Positions 1-8,898 of a stretch of DNA of 64,000 nt are shown in pieces. Position 1 is the first letter of the stretch. Every line of letters starts with the position of its first letter. Position numbers and translations under genes: made by a program. The notes under the pieces were generated by a model that had not been told where the DNA came from, ran no database searches, and saw only the letters and a list, made by a program, of their open reading frames with translations. The DNA is from Cristatella mucedo (Eukaryota; Bryozoa; Phylactolaemata; Cristatellidae), in assembly GCA_009760855.2 (NCBI GenBank), contig WPIO01000036.1, positions 1 through 64,000 of the forward strand, written 5' to 3'.

Positions 1-49
1 ATAACAAGGTATACAAATTAATTAATTGTATTAAACAATTTGTAAATCT

Positions 50-59
50 TATATAGGAA
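50..59 (+). promoter_or_regulatory. TATATAG-type viral start motif
   Basis: A TATATAGGAA motif abuts the ATG at 60. Nearly identical motifs sit directly before the ATGs at 358, 608, 692, 1204, 6338, 6736, 10591, 11403, 12958 and 15932. The regular placement points to a viral promoter or initiator with almost no leader (inference). Confidence 0.6.
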
Positions 60-323
60 ATGGATTTTGATGAAAAGTTTGAAAAGATTGTTAAAGAATA
101 CTATGTGCGTAAGTGTTTACCTCATCTTTGTAGAAAAGTATTAGGATATACTTTATTCAATTGTGATGACTTTTATAATTGTAAATCTTATCAAGTTTTA
201 AAAGAATTAGACCCATTATTTATTGACACGCTTTTAGAGATGGCTAATAATTATGAAAGTATAAGTAAATGTGTATCTAAAATAGATGATGAGATTAGAA
301 AAATAAATGAGAAAAAAAATTAG
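60..323 (+). CDS. Unknown small viral protein 1
   Basis: An intact 87-codon frame starts right after the TATATAG motif. It is rich in charged residues, with several Cys in the first half (RKCLPHLCRK, FNCDDFYNCK) and a lysine-rich tail. I do not recognise the family. Its length, position and spacing of conserved-looking Cys, Gly, Asp and Leu residues resemble the next gene (358-597), so the two may be diverged tandem paralogues (inference). Confidence 0.6.
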   Translation: MDFDEKFEKIVKEYYVRKCLPHLCRKVLGYTLFNCDDFYNCKSYQVLKELDPLFIDTLLEMANNYESISKCVSKIDDEIRKINEKKN

Positions 324-357
324 ATTCTATTAAACAATCTTAAATCTTATATAGAAA

Positions 358-597
358 ATGGAAGATAAAATTGCAAGAATAGTAGATAATAACGCTGGAA
401 GAGAATATGCACATAAAGTTTGTGTTAGATATTTTGGAATATATTTTAGTGTAAGTGATGTAGAAAAAATAAGTCATTATATTAGTAATCTACCTGATTC
501 AACTATAAAAAAGTTACTTAAAATATGTGATATAAATGATGAACTAGATAAGAGAGAAGATTTGATATATTCTATTTATGAAAATGTTCTTGAATAA
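358..597 (+). CDS. Unknown small viral protein 2
   Basis: An intact 79-codon frame begins four bases after a TATATAG motif and lies 34 bases downstream of the first small gene. It is predicted to be mostly helical and acidic to mixed in charge, with no membrane segment. No family is recognised. It may be a paralogue of the gene at 60-323. Confidence 0.6.
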   Translation: MEDKIARIVDNNAGREYAHKVCVRYFGIYFSVSDVEKISHYISNLPDSTIKKLLKICDINDELDKREDLIYSIYENVLE

Positions 598-607
598 TAT
601 ATAGAAA

Positions 608-688
608 ATGGATATTGCAAGGATTCTATGTTGTGAAAGAGTTAGATTATATTTGTTCAGGAGTTTTAATTTTTGTATTATTATATAG
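608..688 (+). pseudogene. Truncated third small viral frame
   Basis: An ATG follows the same TATATAG motif, but the frame closes after 26 codons (MDIARILCCE...) and its stop codon falls inside the motif of the next gene. It looks like the head of a third member of the small-gene cluster that has lost the rest. A genuine tiny gene cannot be excluded. Confidence 0.4.
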
Positions 689-691
689 GAA

Positions 692-1167
692 ATGGAAACC
701 GTTACTGAGCCGATGCTAGCAACTACTGCATTATCACTTGAATCTTACGTTGACTATCTTGTTAGATCAAGAATGACAGCATATGATGAACAACAACTCA
801 GTTCTGATATTTCAGTGATGACTGATACATCTGTTAAGAAATTCTATCTTGATGAAGCGGAAATTGAAGCACAAAAGATTATTAGTGCAGGTCAATCTGA
901 AGTTCTATCAGGGCTTGAGGAAAGAGTTAGATCTAAAGTTGATGCTCTTCTAGATGATGCTAATGAGATTGCTGATTATACTACGTGGATTGCATCAAAC
1001 TTCCAGCAATGTCTACAATCATCTCTGGAGTGTCTGGTGTTAAACCTGATATCACTGGAATTGTTAAAGACGAATGTTACGCAGTTCTACCAAGTATTAC
1101 TGATGGTAAGAGTGCAAAACAAAAAGCCGCTGAGGCAGCTTTATCACAACCCGATCCTGCAGTTTAA
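692..1167 (+). pseudogene. Unknown viral protein, frameshifted
   Basis: The frame opens with METVTEPML right after a TATATAGGAA motif. Coding character continues to about 985 and then moves to a neighbouring frame that runs to 1167 (ending QPDPAV). Composition and the stop position favour one gene of about 158 codons with a single-base indel near 980-1000. The first half is helical and acidic. No family is recognised. Its location next to the fibre block suggests a structural or accessory role, which is a guess. Confidence 0.5.
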
Positions 1168-1203
1168 TTAATTTAAATAAAATATAAAAACAATATATAG
1201 AAG

Positions 1204-1583
1204 ATGAACATTGAGACAAGAAGTAAAGACTGTTTAAAGAAGCACAAGGACAACAGCATTCAAACTTTAAAATATGTTCTTATCCAATGGGTAGAATTGA
1301 AGACATCAGATCAACTTTGTTAGATGCTGTAAAATTAGTATTAGAATATAAAGCACTTAGAATTAACCAATGTGAAACAGAAATAGCAGATATATTTGTT
1401 AAAGTTAGAGATGGTTCAATCTTTGAAGAGTTCCTTAAAGACTTAAAAATAGAAAAAATAAATAGTATGAGGTCTGAAGCATACTCTAAAAAAATAGAAC
1501 TAACTAAACAAATGAAAGATTCTGAAAAGAGTTTTGATATACCTGAAGAATTGATTAAAGAAACTATGGATTGGAAGATTTAA
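1204..1583 (+). pseudogene. Unknown coiled-coil viral protein, frameshifted
   Basis: The motif-linked ATG is at 1204, but that frame closes after 39 codons. A second frame, entered near 1260-1285, runs on to 1583 and codes for a helical, charged protein (KIELTKQMKDSEKS). I read these as one gene with an early indel; the downstream ATG at 1287 may still give a 98-residue product. Its 3' end overlaps the 3' end of the minus-strand fibre gene by four bases. No family is recognised. Confidence 0.5.
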
Positions 1584-2739
1584 TAAGGTTCAAATCCAGG
1601 TGTATCACCTAATGGATTAACTGTGAAATCTATTGATCTACTTGGAGAGAAGAAAACATTTGATAGAAATTTAATATCAAGATAATCATATGCAGTTAAT
1701 ACTAATGATGTTCCTTTTGATATAACTTCTTGTACTAATATATATGGAATACCATCAATAAAACTCACTACTGGAAATGAAAACTCTATTTGAATGTTAA
1801 CTCTTCCAGCAGCAAGTTTTGTAATATTAATATAAGAAATATCATTTAAAACTAAATCATTACCATCAATATTACATAAAGGAAAGTTAGCAGATAATGA
1901 AAAAGTTGTTTTTCTATTAACAAATCTTTCCTTAATTGATGAAATTAACATTTCACCATCTATCTTATTTTTTGATGTTACATAAATTAATACCTTTGTA
2001 TAGTAACAATTGCATGCAACAAATTCTTTTTGAAATTCTACAAATTGCTGGTTATCTCCAATGAATGAAATTTCTCCATCTTCTTTTTTAACTATTGTAA
2101 ATTCGAAATCATCATCAATTTGATAAGTTTTACTTCTATCAGCTGTATTATTTTTTATATTCATAAGACTTATTCTCATACTTGAGTAGACAGGTTTTTT
2201 TATTTTTGCATCCAAATCAGATTTTTTGACAAGTTTTTGTGCATTATTTGATGAAGAATAAGATTGTGTTGATTTTCCAATATTGTTTATACTATTTGCA
2301 GTTAAATTACCCCAATATTTCATAAAACGTGTATTAGCAATAATATTAGAGATATATGGATAATTTCCACACTTTAAATAAAAATGATGAAGGAATTTAA
2401 AAGGAATTAAATCAGTTGGTCCATAACCATCAAATTTTGGTTCATTTCTTCTCATTATTAATTTTTCAACAAATAGGTTTCCACTTATTGTTACAGGTCT
2501 CATATATCTATCTAATTTAGTATCAAGATATTTTTTGTTGCAAAATCTCTTCCATTAACAGGATCTTATATTCTTACATATTTTTTTGAGTTTGCAGATA
2601 AATTACCTGTTATATGTTGATCAGAATCCTTTCTTAGATAATTGTTATCAGCAAATGATTTATTAACTGTTTCTAATGTATCAACAGTTTCTCCAACATT
2701 AAGTATTCTATTTGAATCAAAGTTTAATGTTCCATCCAT
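1580..2739 (-). pseudogene. Fibre-like protein, copy 1 (broken)
   Basis: The N-terminal part, read from 2739, carries the fibre repeat seen in its neighbours: short units with an N-R/L-I-x-N core followed by DPVN and a K-Y-L-D type end. It has an in-frame TAA at 2566-2568 and a frame change near 2530. The rest (2503-1580) is a long open frame of 307 codons with a beta-rich, knob-like C-terminal domain unlike those of the other fibre genes. Viral fibres of this design usually trimerise and bind the host cell (family knowledge). Different knobs on a shared shaft suggest different receptors (inference). Confidence 0.55.
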
Positions 2740-2765
2740 TTGTTAATCTTTTCTAGAAAGCATGT

Positions 2766-3731
2766 TTATTTTAATGCTATGTAAACAGTTATTAATAAAA
2801 CTGAGAAGTGTAAATCATTTGTCCTTACTATATCGCAAGCATTTACAAGTTTACTATTTCTATCAAGTATATAACCTCCAAATAATGTATATCTAAATTT
2901 ATCATATTGATCAAACGGACTTATACTAACTTGTCTCTGATAAAGTATTTGTTTATCAATAAATCTTTCTTCTGGTAAATATTTTCCACTTTGAGTATCA
3001 AAATAATACCCACCTGATTCATAAGTTGCACATATAACATACAATCCTCTAGAAATTGTATAATCAGAATTATCTATAACAAATATTGTATCTCCATTAG
3101 AATCTGATTGTTTAGTCATTTTTGGAAATATATATGTTGCTCCACCATCTGTTAAAAGATACTTTGCATAGAATTTTACTTCTGCTACATTTCCATCTGA
3201 TACTTTATTTAGATAACCAAGGTTTACACCATCATTTGAATTAACAGGATCATTTACAATTCTGATAAAATTATTTTGCATATCTAAATTACCATTAACA
3301 TTTCCACCATTTTCACTCAGAAAGTTTGAATCCATATAAATTTTATTTGGAACACTATATTCATTGTCAGGAGGAGCACTAGCTCTAATACCAGCATCTA
3401 CAATTAAATTTTCTCTAATTGTTCCACCAGTAAGTGGAAGTTTAGTATCAGCATAATCTTTAGTTGAAGCATCACTAGGATTTATAGAATTAGCAAGATC
3501 TACTATTCTAAAATTATTCATATCAATATCACCATCATTTGTAGTAGATCTAGAAATCTGTGTAACAAAATTTGTATCTATATATTTTCTATTTACTGCA
3601 TCACCAGCATCAACAGGATCACCTAAATTTGTTATAAGATTTCCATTCATGTTTAGATTTCCACTAAGTATATCAACAGTCTTTCCAATACAATTCTTTG
3701 ATGACTTACCTTTGCTTCTTTTACCTAACAT
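2766..3731 (-). CDS. Fibre-like protein, copy 2
   Basis: An intact frame of 321 codons. The first 180 residues hold about five shaft units with the pattern G-N/D-L/I-x-M-x-N, then DPV or NP, then a D-A/G-V-x-x-x-Y end. The last 140 residues form a separate beta-rich domain (YIFPKMTKQ, GLYVICATYESGGYY) that would be the head. The gene overlaps the upstream fibre gene by seven bases (ATG of one within the end of the other), so both are probably on one transcript. The repeat design resembles phage tail fibres and fibres of other Polinton-like viruses. Receptor binding is inferred. Confidence 0.6.
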   Translation of the reverse strand: MLGKRSKGKSSKNCIGKTVDILSGNLNMNGNLITNLGDPVDAGDAVNRKYIDTNFVTQISRSTTNDGDIDMNNFRIVDLANSINPSDASTKDYADTKLPLTGGTIRENLIVDAGIRASAPPDNEYSVPNKIYMDSNFLSENGGNVNGNLDMQNNFIRIVNDPVNSNDGVNLGYLNKVSDGNVAEVKFYAKYLLTDGGATYIFPKMTKQSDSNGDTIFVIDNSDYTISRGLYVICATYESGGYYFDTQSGKYLPEERFIDKQILYQRQVSISPFDQYDKFRYTLFGGYILDRNSKLVNACDIVRTNDLHFSVLLITVYIALK

Positions 3732-4597
3732 TTCTTTACAATACTAACAATAAAATCTATAAAACTAATTCCACTAGCAACTGTAAACTTATCGATAGCA
3801 TATCTACATGTCGCATCAATGTTAATTATTAATACTACTGTACCACTTACTCCATAAGTATTATCACTAGTTAATTCTAAATAATAATTAGTTTTATTAG
3901 TTGCATACATAATGTTAGATACCATACTAAAATTAGGTAACACTCCTGGAGAGAATGTTTTAAGATTAGTATTGTAGGCTACAATGTCTCCAGTGGTTGC
4001 AACAACAGGTATATCACCTGGTGTTATTTGTTGAGTTTGAAATTTATTTCCTGTACTTCCATTAGCAGTAATACTTAAACCTAACATATCAAGATAGAAT
4101 ATACTTGGATAAGTACTATTCAAACCTAAGTATTTAAATGTTACTTGTTTATTACTATCAACATATTGTTTTGATGCTACATCAGAAACTTTTACATTCA
4201 TAATATTCTTATTTCCCATGTCAATACTTGCCATTGCTTTACCTTGAAATACTGCTGTCATACTTTTAAGTAATCCATAGTTTATTACTTTATAAGGTCT
4301 TAGATCTGAGTATACAGTTCCATCTGCTGAGTTACCAGATATACCATAAACATTCTTACAATTCAATTGTGATTTCATTACTGCATCTTTTTTAGGCAAC
4401 AAATCAGTTAGAGCTGATACTTTTGCTACTTCTCCTGAAGGATTACCAATAATATTATTACCTGCACTTGAAGTAAGAGCGTAATCCAATCTTATAGCAT
4501 CACTACTATTAGCAGGAAATCCTAAATTAGTTGTTCTATTATTATTTGCATCAAGATTAGTATAAATATTACCATTGACTTTTCTAACTTTTTCCAT
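3725..4597 (-). CDS. Fibre-like protein, copy 3
   Basis: An intact frame of 290 codons. Near the N-terminus it has the shaft signature (NIYTNLDANNNRTTNL, then a D-A-I-R-L-D-Y unit) and near residue 130 a second one (MGNKNIMNVKVSDVASKQYV). The last 150 residues are rich in Ser, Thr, Asn and aliphatic residues and probably form the head. Its ATG faces the ATG of the plus-strand gene at 4608 across only ten bases (TATATAATAT). It leads a two-gene block with the fibre at 2766-3731. Confidence 0.6.
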   Translation of the reverse strand: MEKVRKVNGNIYTNLDANNNRTTNLGFPANSSDAIRLDYALTSSAGNNIIGNPSGEVAKVSALTDLLPKKDAVMKSQLNCKNVYGISGNSADGTVYSDLRPYKVINYGLLKSMTAVFQGKAMASIDMGNKNIMNVKVSDVASKQYVDSNKQVTFKYLGLNSTYPSIFYLDMLGLSITANGSTGNKFQTQQITPGDIPVVATTGDIVAYNTNLKTFSPGVLPNFSMVSNIMYATNKTNYYLELTSDNTYGVSGTVVLIINIDATCRYAIDKFTVASGISFIDFIVSIVKKC

Positions 4598-4607
4598 TAT
4601 ATAATAT
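4598..4607. promoter_or_regulatory. 10-bp spacer between divergent viral genes
   Basis: The start codons at 4597 (minus) and 4608 (plus) are separated only by TATATAATAT. It reads as a TATA-like element on both strands, so one element may drive both genes. Confidence 0.55.
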
Positions 4608-4913
4608 ATGCCGAAAAAAGTAAAGAAAGGTAAAGGTGTAGAAGAAGATTTAAAAGAAGGGACTAAAACAACTAAAAATGTGTTAGAAGGTGTAAAAACT
4701 GCTACAAAAATAGGTTACAAAAAAAGCAGTTACAAAACTTGTACCAAAATTAGCAGCAAGATTATCATTACAAGCTTCTGAAAAGATAGCTACAGCTGTT
4801 CCTAAAGTCATACAATCTCTTAAATTTATTGGAGAAGGTACAAAGGTATTAGGAGGCTTTCTATCTGAATTTACAGGATTAGTTGGACCTAAGTCTTTTT
4901 ATAAAAACAAATA
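4608..4913 (+). pseudogene. Small basic viral protein, frameshifted
   Basis: The frame starts with a lysine-rich stretch (MPKKVKKGKG). Near 4720, at a run of A, the coding signal moves to another frame. That frame continues with an Ala/Leu/Lys-rich amphipathic part and ends at 4913. A product of about 100 residues would be strongly basic, as expected of a DNA-condensing or minor core protein (inference). No family is recognised. Confidence 0.45.
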
Positions 4914-4951
4914 GTAGATGACATTACTAGTGGTAAATATGGACAAGTGTT

Positions 4952-5724
4952 TTGGAAGACAATGTCAGAAAAAAAGAAGGAATAAATAAAATGATAGAAT
5001 CACTAGAAATTGGTTTAGCAATTAATGATGTTTTACTTGCTGCAGAAAAAGATGGTTATCCTTGGCAATGGAACCCTAGTCAATATTTAACTGAAGTGTT
5101 TGGAATGGAAGTTAATTGGGATAGTTCACAATTAGATCCTAAATCTTGGTCTAAGATCTTTTTAGAAGTTCGATCAGGAGGTTTTCTACCTGCTATTCCA
5201 GCACTCGTAGCTTTAATAGCTTCAATTATCGGAGGAGTCGGGACAGGAATTTCAATAGCAGTAACTGTTGCAAGTTTAATAAAAAAGTTAGTTGATACTG
5301 CAATGTTCACTTCTAAAAGTCCGCCTATGAAAACCCATGAACAGAGGATGAATGCACTAGCTTTACAAAGTGAAAGGTTAACAAATGCTATAAATGACCT
5401 AAAGAACATGGTAAAACTGATTGATCGTGGGGTTCATATTGATGTATCGCGAAAAGTGCAACGATCAGAAATACAAAACCGATTGGACTACCAAGATCAA
5501 GGAAGAAAACTTGTAGAAACTGGTGAGGTTGATCTTTCACCAGAATTAAAAAAGATATTAAGCAAGTAGAAAGTACTTCTGTTGGTGGTAAGAAAACTTG
5601 TAATTATAAGGCTGAGAGTGCAATGTTGTTAAGTAACCTTTATTCTATGGGTGTAAGTCCAGAGCAAATGGATAAAGAAGTTAAAAAGTTGTTAGTAGAA
5701 TTAAAACAAAGATGCTCAAACTAA
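4952..5724 (+). pseudogene. Putative pX-like minor capsid protein
   Basis: The main frame (4952-5569) codes for 205 residues. Residues about 77-110 form a long Gly/Ala/Ile-rich hydrophobic segment starting GGFLPAIPALVALI. A GGFLP-type segment of this kind recalls the membrane-active minor virion proteins of adenoviruses and adintoviruses (family knowledge). At an A-run near 5549 the coding signal shifts frame and continues to 5724 with about 55 further residues. The true start may be upstream, at about 4911, in another frame. A role in membrane penetration is inferred. Confidence 0.5.
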
Positions 5725-5741
5725 TCATTGTATCTAACTAT

Positions 5742-6286
5742 TTAATTATCATCTGTTAAAGTGTATGTGAAATTAAGTTTTGCAAATTGTAGATGATTCT
5801 TTATTGCATACATATCGTATGCTTTAGCTGCATCCTCCTCTTTATCAAAATATCCCAAATGAAATAAATGTTTATCTATACAAATATTTGCTTGCCACTT
5901 ATTACAATCCTTACGCCAACAAACCCCCATAAATTTAGAAGTCAAACCTTCTCTTTTTTCTTTGTTTCCCATATTTTCAGAGTGAGTTGCAACTCTTAAA
6001 TTACTTAATCTATTATCAGTCTTATCTAGATTTATATGATCTATTTGTAAAGGTAATTCATTTTTACAAATGAGCCAAGCAAGTCTATGGGCTTTATGCT
6101 TTTTTCATCTATTTGTATAATTCTATAACCATCAGTATCAATTGTTCCAGCTTTATCTAAAGCTTTAACATTTCCTCTTGTTTCTTTCCAGCGAAAGACG
6201 CCAGTGAATGCATTATATGCTAATAAACTCACTACTCTCTTTCTAAATTCTTCAAAATCACCAACAGTATTACATTCATCAGACAT
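5742..6286 (-). pseudogene. HNH-AP2 endonuclease, frameshifted (copy 1)
   Basis: The start (6286) encodes the head typical of HNH/AP2 proteins of mobile endonuclease type: an AYNAFTGVFRW motif and a D-G-Y-R-x-I-x-I strand. Near 6085 the frame changes. The HNH core (HRLAWL, then an H-I-N-x-D-x-x-x-N region and NLR-A-T) is readable in the next frame, and the AP2 DNA-binding domain (GVCWRKDCNKWQANI, GYFDKEEDAAKAYD) ends the gene. Such proteins cut DNA at a recognised site and copy their own gene there. A TATATAAG motif precedes the ATG. It is a paralogue of the gene at 15370-15885. Confidence 0.7.
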
Positions 6287-6337
6287 TTCTTATATACTAT
6301 TTTTAATCTGTTTAAATTATTTTATTATTATATAGAA

Positions 6338-6720
6338 ATGAGTTATCAAATTGCATATTTACCTCTATCAGATAACATAATAAAAGAAATTCAAAGTTCT
6401 AATAGAACAATTTCAATCAGACTTATGCATTATAATTTAATGCGTCCTACTCTTTTACTTGTAAATCAAGCTCAACTAAATGAAATAGAAAAAGTAGATC
6501 AAATGGTACTGGTTTGGAATTGAAATTAAAACTTGATCAATTGAAAGCTAATAGAAAAATTGGAACTGGTGATATTGATATAATAAATTTTCAGACGAAA
6601 AGAAAATCGAGAATACAACTGTGTTGTTGTCTATCATTTTTACGCATGAGAAAACACCCGTTGGGATTTAAATATCAGATGGGATTTATGTAGAAGTGAC
6701 TGTATCTGTTTAAATTATTT
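6338..6720 (+). pseudogene. Broken tandem duplicate of the PLA2 gene head
   Basis: The first 61 codons (MSYQIAYLPLSDNIIKEIQ...) match the head of the next gene (MSYHKIKLALSDHQLKLI...). The duplication also includes the upstream sequence CTGTTTAAATTATTTTATT and the TATATAG motif. After the stop at 6523, scattered homology (a KANRK-x-G-x-G segment) continues in another frame and then fades. The copy lacks a phospholipase domain. It is a dead partial duplicate. Confidence 0.6.
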
Positions 6721-6735
6721 TATTATATATAGAAA

Positions 6736-7509
6736 ATGAGTTATCACAAAATCAAACTTGCATTGTCAGATCATCAACTTAAATTAATACATAGTTCTAA
6801 TGAACCAATTTCTATTCGTTTGAAACATTCTGATCTTTCTGGAAGTATACCAATTTAACTTACTAATACTCAACTGGCAAGAATAGAAAAAAGTAGAAGT
6901 GCTAATAAAGGATTGCAACTTAATCTTTCTCTTAAACAGGTGAAAGCAAATAGAAAAACAGGAAGTGGAATTGTAGATATTATAAGTAAATTATCAGGCG
7001 GAAGGGAGTTTCATCATCCTCTTCCAAAAGATGTAAAATCAGAAAATGTACCAAATGGTTCTTTTAACAATACTGGGAAATATTTGTATGCAGGGCCAGG
7101 TACAAAGTTTAATCAAAGAATGGATCAAGGATATGTTGGTGTTAATGATTTAGATGCTCGAGCACTTATTCATGACCACACATACAATGAAACAAGTTCA
7201 ATGTCAGAGCCAAAACGAACTGAAATAAGAAATTTATTAGATTTAGTTTTAGCAGAATCAGCAGCAAGAATAGCGTTAGATCCTAAACAAGCTGCTTACG
7301 TTAGAGAAGAGGCAAAAACAGTTGCTGCTATCATTGCCGCAAAAGCGAAGTTAGGTCTTGGCCTTGTTGGTGGTTCTATTCTTGATAGTAAATTCGTAAT
7401 GGAGTTCTTAAAAGATAAAGTATCAAATCCAACAAGTATAAATAAGATAACTAATTATGCTAAAACTCTTGTTGATAAAATGTTAAGTATAAGTAAAGAA
7501 AAGATCTAA
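6736..7509 (+). pseudogene. Viral protein with parvovirus-type phospholipase A2 domain
   Basis: From the motif-linked ATG the frame runs to 7509 with a single in-frame TAA at 6856-6858 (codon 41). The part after 6913 is open for 198 codons. A YAGPG calcium-loop motif (7087-7101) and an HDHTY catalytic motif (7171-7185) match the YxGPG and HDxxY signature of the phospholipase A2 domain in parvovirus VP1. In parvoviruses this domain opens endosomal membranes during entry (family knowledge). The C-terminal third is Ala/Lys-rich and helical. With the TAA read as a stop, only a protein from a later start could be made. Confidence 0.7.
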
Positions 7510-7549
7510 TCTAATTTTTTTTTGTTTTTATTATTTTATTTTTGTATAT

Positions 7550-8044
7550 CTAATAATCTGCAGGATTGAATTTATCTTGTGATTGTTTTTTTATCTATAT
7601 TATAAACTTTAACTTGAACAATCTTCAATCTAATACTAAGTCTTTCTCCTGAGTTGTAAGTATCTTTAGTAACATATTAACCGCCTAGAATTCCAGTAAC
7701 AGCAAAGTCATTACCAAACTTTTGAATTATTTCAGCAACACTAGTAAATTTAATTTGTTTATTCTTTGGATCAAAAAATATACTTGCTTTATTACCAAAT
7801 GCAATTATATTACCAAAATAGTTTAATGTATAACATATCCACTAAATTCAAGCTTCATACTTGCTCTATTAGCAATATCTTCAAGTACAGGTCTCATATC
7901 TTCTGTAATATACATCCATGCATTGATGTAAGGTTTAGAATCTTTACTAATTTTCTCTTCAATGTGAATACGTGCTTGTTTTCCTTTAGGAATTACGACT
8001 GCGGCATTTTCAAGTACAACGAAACTTTTGTTCTCCGTTTCCAT
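7550..8044 (-). pseudogene. Unknown viral protein, several breaks
   Basis: The frame starts at 8044 after a TATAGAAATGG context and codes for 73 clean residues (FVVLENAAVVIPKGKQARI). A frame change near 7825 leads into a segment ending TGILGG. This is followed by an in-frame stop near 7680, then more coding-like sequence ending near 7550 (KFNPADY). I read one gene of about 160 codons with at least two frame changes and one stop. The first part is beta-rich. A DNA-binding role is possible, but nothing specific supports it. Confidence 0.4.
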
Positions 8045-8073
8045 TTCTATACAAGGGAAAGAAAATGTTTAAA

Positions 8074-8877
8074 TTAAATTAATAATTCCATTTTTGATCC
8101 AAAATCAGATTTTTGCATCAATTTTAAGAAGATTGGACACCTTCCACAATCCGTTTGATTGTATTCTTGTAACCTAAACGTTTGAAATGTTGGTATAACA
8201 CCAAAATATTTTATTACTTCGGGTAAAGGTGGTGCGCCAAATGAATCAAAGTAAAAACATTTGTTTCCTTCTTTTTTAAGTGCTACCCAACGATATATTG
8301 CTTTTTCTGATTCACCAGTATTACAAATAAGACATTCATTTCTTAATGGTTTTGTTAGTTCATCTCTTGCAAAGACACCTCTAAAATTCTTTATATCTAA
8401 TTCTTTTATATAATATATAATTATTTGTTTCTATATCAGTCAAAGGTGATGATTTTACTTTTTTTTTAATTGTTCAATAGTCTTTTTTAGCTCTGCAATT
8501 TTATCCCCAGAACCACTATATCTTTCTTTACTACCTGAGAATTTTTTACCAAGTTCATTTGATATTGCAGCAAATAAAGCACGAGTTGGAACAGATGAAC
8601 CAGATTTCTTTTATATTCTTCCTGAACCAGATTTGTTTTGTATTCTTCCAGAACCAGATTTGTTTTGTATTCTTCCAGATCCAGATTTGTTTTGTATTCT
8701 TCCAGAACCAACTGTCGTTGAATCAGATCTCAACTTAACAAACTTTGATTTCTTACTACTACAAATAGTACAAATACCTTTAAGCATTCCCCTCATTCCT
8801 TTCGTACTATCTACTTCTACATACTCTTCATGGAGTGTATCAGTTTGTTTTTTACACTTCAAACAATATATTTCCAT
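8074..8877 (-). pseudogene. Zinc ribbon plus adenain-like cysteine protease, broken
   Basis: From 8877 the first 50 residues form a zinc ribbon (YCLKC ... CTICSS; Cys at about 5, 8, 36, 39) of the DUF5679 type. A linker follows with four GSGRIQNKS-like repeats (about 8610-8710). After frame changes near 8610 and 8420, a protease domain follows: RGVFARDEL, a YFDSFG motif (Asp) and an LQEYNQTDCG motif (Gln and nucleophile Cys), ending at 8074. This is the adenovirus/Ulp1-type virion maturation protease common in Polintons. The usual catalytic His before WVAL is read as Arg (YRWVAL), so activity is doubtful even without the frameshifts. Confidence 0.7.
8610..8715. repeat. 27-bp tandem repeat in protease linker
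   Basis: Four units of the type TTGTATTCTTCCAGAACCAG lie head to tail. On the minus strand they encode GSGRIQNKS. They link the zinc ribbon to the protease domain and are a likely site of slippage; the reading frame is lost at their far end. Confidence 0.75.
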
Positions 8878-8898
8878 ATCTATTATAATATAGAAAAA
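8878..8898. promoter_or_regulatory. 21-bp spacer between protease and ATPase genes
   Basis: The ATGs at 8877 (minus) and 8899 (plus) are separated by 21 bases containing TATTATAATATAG. This is a second compact divergent start region, like those at 4598-4607 and 17202-17211. Confidence 0.5.

Noticed and set aside
8633-8893. Plus-strand frame with FCILPEPD repeats.
   Set aside because: It is the antisense reading of the GSGRIQNKS linker repeat.
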